In this document: positions 60,256 through 64,000 of the stretch, piece after piece
How positions within the stretch are numbered: position 1 is the first letter of the stretch
Layout of the letters: each line of letters opens with the position of its first letter
Assembly: GCA_029379385.1 (NCBI GenBank)
Contig: CM055605.1
Span: 9,583,001-9,647,000, forward strand
DNA from: Quillaja saponaria
Lineage: Eukaryota; Streptophyta; Magnoliopsida; Fabales; Quillajaceae
DNA length: 64,000 bases
Reading direction: 5' to 3'
Translations under genes and position numbers: made by a program
Notes under the pieces: generated by a model
Database searches by the model: none
The model's input: the letters and a program-made list of their open reading frames with translations, nothing else
Told to the model about the DNA's origin: nothing

Positions 60256-63247
60256 TCAGTATCTTCAATATCCTTTATGTTGCTGGCAAATATCACATTT
60301 TTTTAATGAACTCCTTGACCGTAATCTCTTACCCTTCCAATAAAAATTACTTCTGATCTGATGGAGAGTCTTGACAAATCCTTCATGTGTACTGTTATGA
60401 AATTGCCCTACAATATTGTTAATTAATGAGGAGTCTGCTGGTAAATAAATTTTGTGCTTAAAAATATGATGCCCTTGATATTTCCAGGGACCTAGTGCTT
60501 TTTATTCCTTGATCAAATTCCCCAGGCGTTGTAACTGTGGAGCTTCAAGCCAATTAGGAAGTAGATATGAAAGTGCAAACACTTTTTCCGTTTTATCTCA
60601 TTCTTCTCTTTGTGAAAGGATGTCATATACTATGTTGTCCTTCCCTCTTTTATATTCAAAGGAAAAAATCAAACCCCGTAAGTTTGTAAAGCCAGCGTTG
60701 TTGAGCCATCATGGATATCTGTTGATTCTACAGATGCTTCAAGTTTTGGTGGTTTATTGGAACTGTAAAATGCCTCCCCAAAAGGTATGGCCTCCATTTT
60801 TGGACAACCAATGCAAGAGCTAAAATCTCTATGTATAAGTTGATAAAAAGAGATTTTTTTTTTTTTTCCCTGTAAGACACGGGTAAAAAAAGCTATTGGT
60901 CACTCCTGTAATAAAACAACACCAACTCCTGATCCGGAAGCATCACATTCTACTATAAATATTTTGTGAAATCTGGTAAGACTAGAACTGGAGCACATGT
61001 CATAACTTTCTTCAAAAATTCAAATGTCTCTTCTGCTAGTGGATTCCACTTAAAAGAATCTTTCAGAGCATCTTTGCGAGAAGAGCAGTTAATTTGTTGT
61101 GGTTTTTTATAAACTTTCGATAGCACCCCATCAGTCCCAAAAAATCACACAAGGTTTTAATAGAATAAGGCTTAGGCCACTTCAACATAGCTTTGATCTT
61201 GGCGGGGGTCAACAGCTACACCTGTAGCTGGAATTACATGACCCAGGTAATTCACCTCTTTTTGACCAAATTGGCATTTTTTTTCATATTCACGAATAAT
61301 TGGTGACACTTTAATACTGAAAAAATACAACTTGTAGATGCTTTATATGATCAACCAATGATTTTCTATAATGTCATCAAAGAAGACAAGAAAAAATATT
61401 CTCAAACAAGGCTGAAGTACCTCGTTCCTGAGTTACTGGAAGGTTAGAGGTGCATTAGTGAGGCTGAATGACATCACTAGAAATTTGTTTTGCCCTTCTC
61501 AATATCATATGGGTAGACTCGTATTTGATGGTAGACCGAGAGTAAATCCAATTTCGAGAAAACTATAGCCCCATTCAACTCTTCTAAGAACTCATCAATT
61601 ATAGGAATAGGAAACTTATCCTTCACCATTATATGATTCAGAGCTCGATAATCGAAACACATAAGCCACGAGTCATCTTGTTTTTCACCAAGAAACCAGA
61701 GATAAGTAATGGTTGTTACTAGGTTGAACAATGCCACAAGCAAGCATTTCCAGAATCAGTTTCTCAATCTCTGATTCCTGGAAATAAGGATATTGATATG
61801 GCTTACATAGACCGGTCATTTTCCTTCAAGCAATGGGATCCTATGATCATGAGCTCTCTTAGGAGGAAGTCTATTAGGCTCTGCCGTTACCAGTTTGAAT
61901 TGGTTAAGTAGTTGCAACACTTCAGAAGGAATTTTAGAATATTATGATTTCAATTGTGGGTCATTAAGATGATATAGCTGCATTATGGCTCCTCAATTCT
62001 ATTCACACGTTTCATTCTATGACTGGATAAAAACTTATTCTTATGAATAAGTTACCCCTGCAGTGAGACATCTTTGTCAAGCATTTTGAACATCATGTGT
62101 AACTTAAAGAAATCTCAAACAATAGGTCCCAAAGTGCTCTACCATTTAGTCCTTAAGACCACATCATATCTCTCCAATGGAAATATATAGAAATCAACAA
62201 TTATAGGGAGTTTTTGTAGCTGAAGTAAAATAAGTGATTTTACCTAAACTAACTAGTTTCTCCCCTGAAGCAACCATTACCTTAACCCAGCCTCTTTGAT
62301 TGGGTTTTAATCCATCCCTGTTTGCTAGCTCTTCAATTTCATGCACTCTCATGGTGTCTGGTGTGCAACTTCCAGTAATTGCATGAAGAGAAATTTTTGG
62401 GATCTCCATCAAATGATCACCAGATCCGTCATCAATTGTTCTTGTCATTACATCAGAAACAAAACTGTTTCCTCCGTCTTTCTTGAATTTATTTAAGTTT
62501 CAACTTCTTTATAGAAAAAATGGGAGAACTAGATGATCCTAATTAAAGAGCGTGATTGAGTAGTTTCCTTGGAAGAAGGAACTATTGTTACCCCTTTGCA
62601 TTGAACATTATTACGTTCTTCAAACAAGCGTGCCAACTCGATTGCAGATGACAAAGTAGTGGACTGGTTTGCCTGCACATTTGTTTGAATGGAGTATACT
62701 AACCCACTGATGAAATAACTAACCTGTCAAGCTTGAGATAGGCCAACAACTTCTCAAATTTAGTATGATAATCTCGTACAGTTCCGGTTTGCTGTAATTT
62801 AGTAAGTTCGCCAAAAGAATCATTAAACTAGTTCAGACCATATAGCGCATGAAGCCTTTCCTTAAATTCTTCCCAAGTGATAAACGATATCTCTGCTTAA
62901 AAACTTGGTACCAAAATTGGGCATCATTTTCCAAATGAAAAGATGCAATCGCTACACATTTCATTACCCATGTCTAATAGAGGAAGAGAAATTACTATGC
63001 CCTGGACAAACAACTGGTATGATCTCCCTCACTAACGTAGCAAGGAAGTTTCATTTTATTTGGGGCGAAAGAAGTATTTAGAAATATATTGTTGTAGCGC
63101 CAGCCTCTTGGTTGAGCGGTGGAAATCTCAGCTTCATCATAAGCTGATAAACTTTCCATTCTGGCACTGAGCTCACCAAACAACTCATTCATGTGATTCA
63201 TAATGTCATTCTTTATTTCAACTTGTTCTGATGTGATTAATGCCATA
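58873..63247. repeat. Chimeric copia(+)/gypsy(-) block, copy 2
   Basis: Matches 33583-38143 along its full length, including both internal joints. Internal indels make it about 190 bp shorter. Confidence 0.85.
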
Positions 63248-63280
63248 TTTTTCACAATTTGCTCCACACGCTGGTCCATG
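60255..63280 (-). pseudogene. Ty3/gypsy gag-pol fragment, copy 2, dead
   Basis: Gag starts at 63279 with MDQRVEQIVKNMALITSEQV, a start lost in copy 1. Further left come a partly deleted zinc knuckle (near 62445-62470, where the distal Cys/His half is missing), a protease remnant, RT (DSWLMCFDYRALNHIMVKDK then SKLDLLSVYHQIRVYP at 61743-61477), RNase H and an integrase HHCC remnant near 60310. Frames are broken throughout. Confidence 0.86.
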
Positions 63281-63289
63281 CTTGATGCT

Positions 63290-64000
63290 TCTATGCCATA
63301 TGTGTTGCAATTGAGGCTATATTCTTAACAATGTTAATTTAAAAGTCAACATGAAGTAATTAAGAGAGTAAGAATTAGTCAATTCGAGGAAACTCAAGTC
63401 TCCAGTACACTCTTTGAGTGTAGAATAATAGTCAATGCCCTTATGTTTATTAATTTGCATTCTTAAATAGAAGGGAAACAATTTGCACCTTACATCGAAT
63501 CCTACAAGATTAGCTAATAGCTGCACTACAGTTAAGAACGTTAGATTCCCCAAAGACTAGCTACACTACTAGATATCCACTTATTAAATAGGAATAAAGT
63601 TACTCTACTAACTAACCACCAATTAAATAGAAACATAAATATTAAGCTAACTACAATACTTCTACTTACTAGAAATATATATATATATCTGCTTGTAACA
63701 TCTGTGAAACTCCTCCTTTAACTATGATTGATCTAACCATTTTCTTTAGGCAAAAGCTGAGAAGAGATTTGAACAACAGATCTTTATGATATGTTTTTGG
63801 CAGTGGACTACCCAATACATTTACTTAATACGTTTTTTATTTTTCTAAATTTTGACAGTCAGATAGTGTTCAGGTCAGTATATGCATATTTCAACTAATA
63901 AACCTCTCTATTTGGATTAAAATTAGGTCATTCAAACCGAGAATAACACTAGCTAACAACTTGATACAATATTTTATTTAGCCATCATTAATATTCATTG
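63290..64000. other. Sequence upstream of the gypsy gag, unassigned
   Basis: Probably includes leader sequence of the gypsy element, but I saw no primer-binding site or LTR end. A short AT run lies at 63677-63688. The open frame at 63317-63553 has no motif. Confidence 0.35.

Noticed and set aside
1..64000. A new defence, biosynthetic or other multi-gene system
   Set aside because: The genes are unrelated single-copy plant genes on different strands, and the remaining 46 kb is decayed transposon sequence. Nothing suggests a functional cluster.

Overview
The window is nuclear DNA from a flowering plant, most likely a eudicot. The genes have short exons with GT-AG introns, the intergenic DNA is strongly AT-rich, the protein families are plant ones, and there are Ty1/copia, Ty3/gypsy, LINE and hAT-type remains. 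I cannot name the species. No bacterial, organellar or CRISPR-type locus is seen.

Gene-bearing part (1-17,600). The 5' end of an OSCA/CSC1 (HYP1-like) osmosensing calcium-channel gene runs leftwards off the edge (minus, 244-843). A four-exon coding region for a PUB42-44-related ARM-repeat protein without a U-box follows on the plus strand (3318-6395). Next is a complete eight-exon NOP58 gene, a box C/D snoRNP core protein (8733-12280, plus). A lone ERECTA-type kinase exon, apparently a pseudogene fragment, lies at 14265-14615. A complete four-exon type-A response regulator (ARR8/9-like, cytokinin signalling) lies on the minus strand (16343-17567). These are independent housekeeping or signalling genes; nothing suggests they act as a cluster.

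Repeat part (17,600-64,000). I find no intact host gene here. Two non-autonomous hAT-like elements sit almost back to back (20509-20989, 21018-22046), each with a perfect 8-bp target duplication. One non-coding block of about 2 kb occurs three times (from about 24,416, 40,212 and 54,370). The middle copy was split first by a nearly complete Ty1/copia element (41498-48791, LTRs, PBS, 5-bp TSD) and again by a third hAT-like element (49375-50909). A chimeric block of about 4.4 kb, a plus-strand copia fragment joined to a minus-strand Ty3/gypsy fragment, occurs twice (33583-38143 and 58873-63247). Further pieces are a minus-strand copia pol (56590-58872), a LINE reverse transcriptase fragment (52940-53540) and several minisatellites. 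All retroelement reading frames I could follow are interrupted, so I regard them as dead.

Exon boundaries were read by eye from splice consensus plus reading-frame continuity. Family names come from recognised motifs, not from a search.
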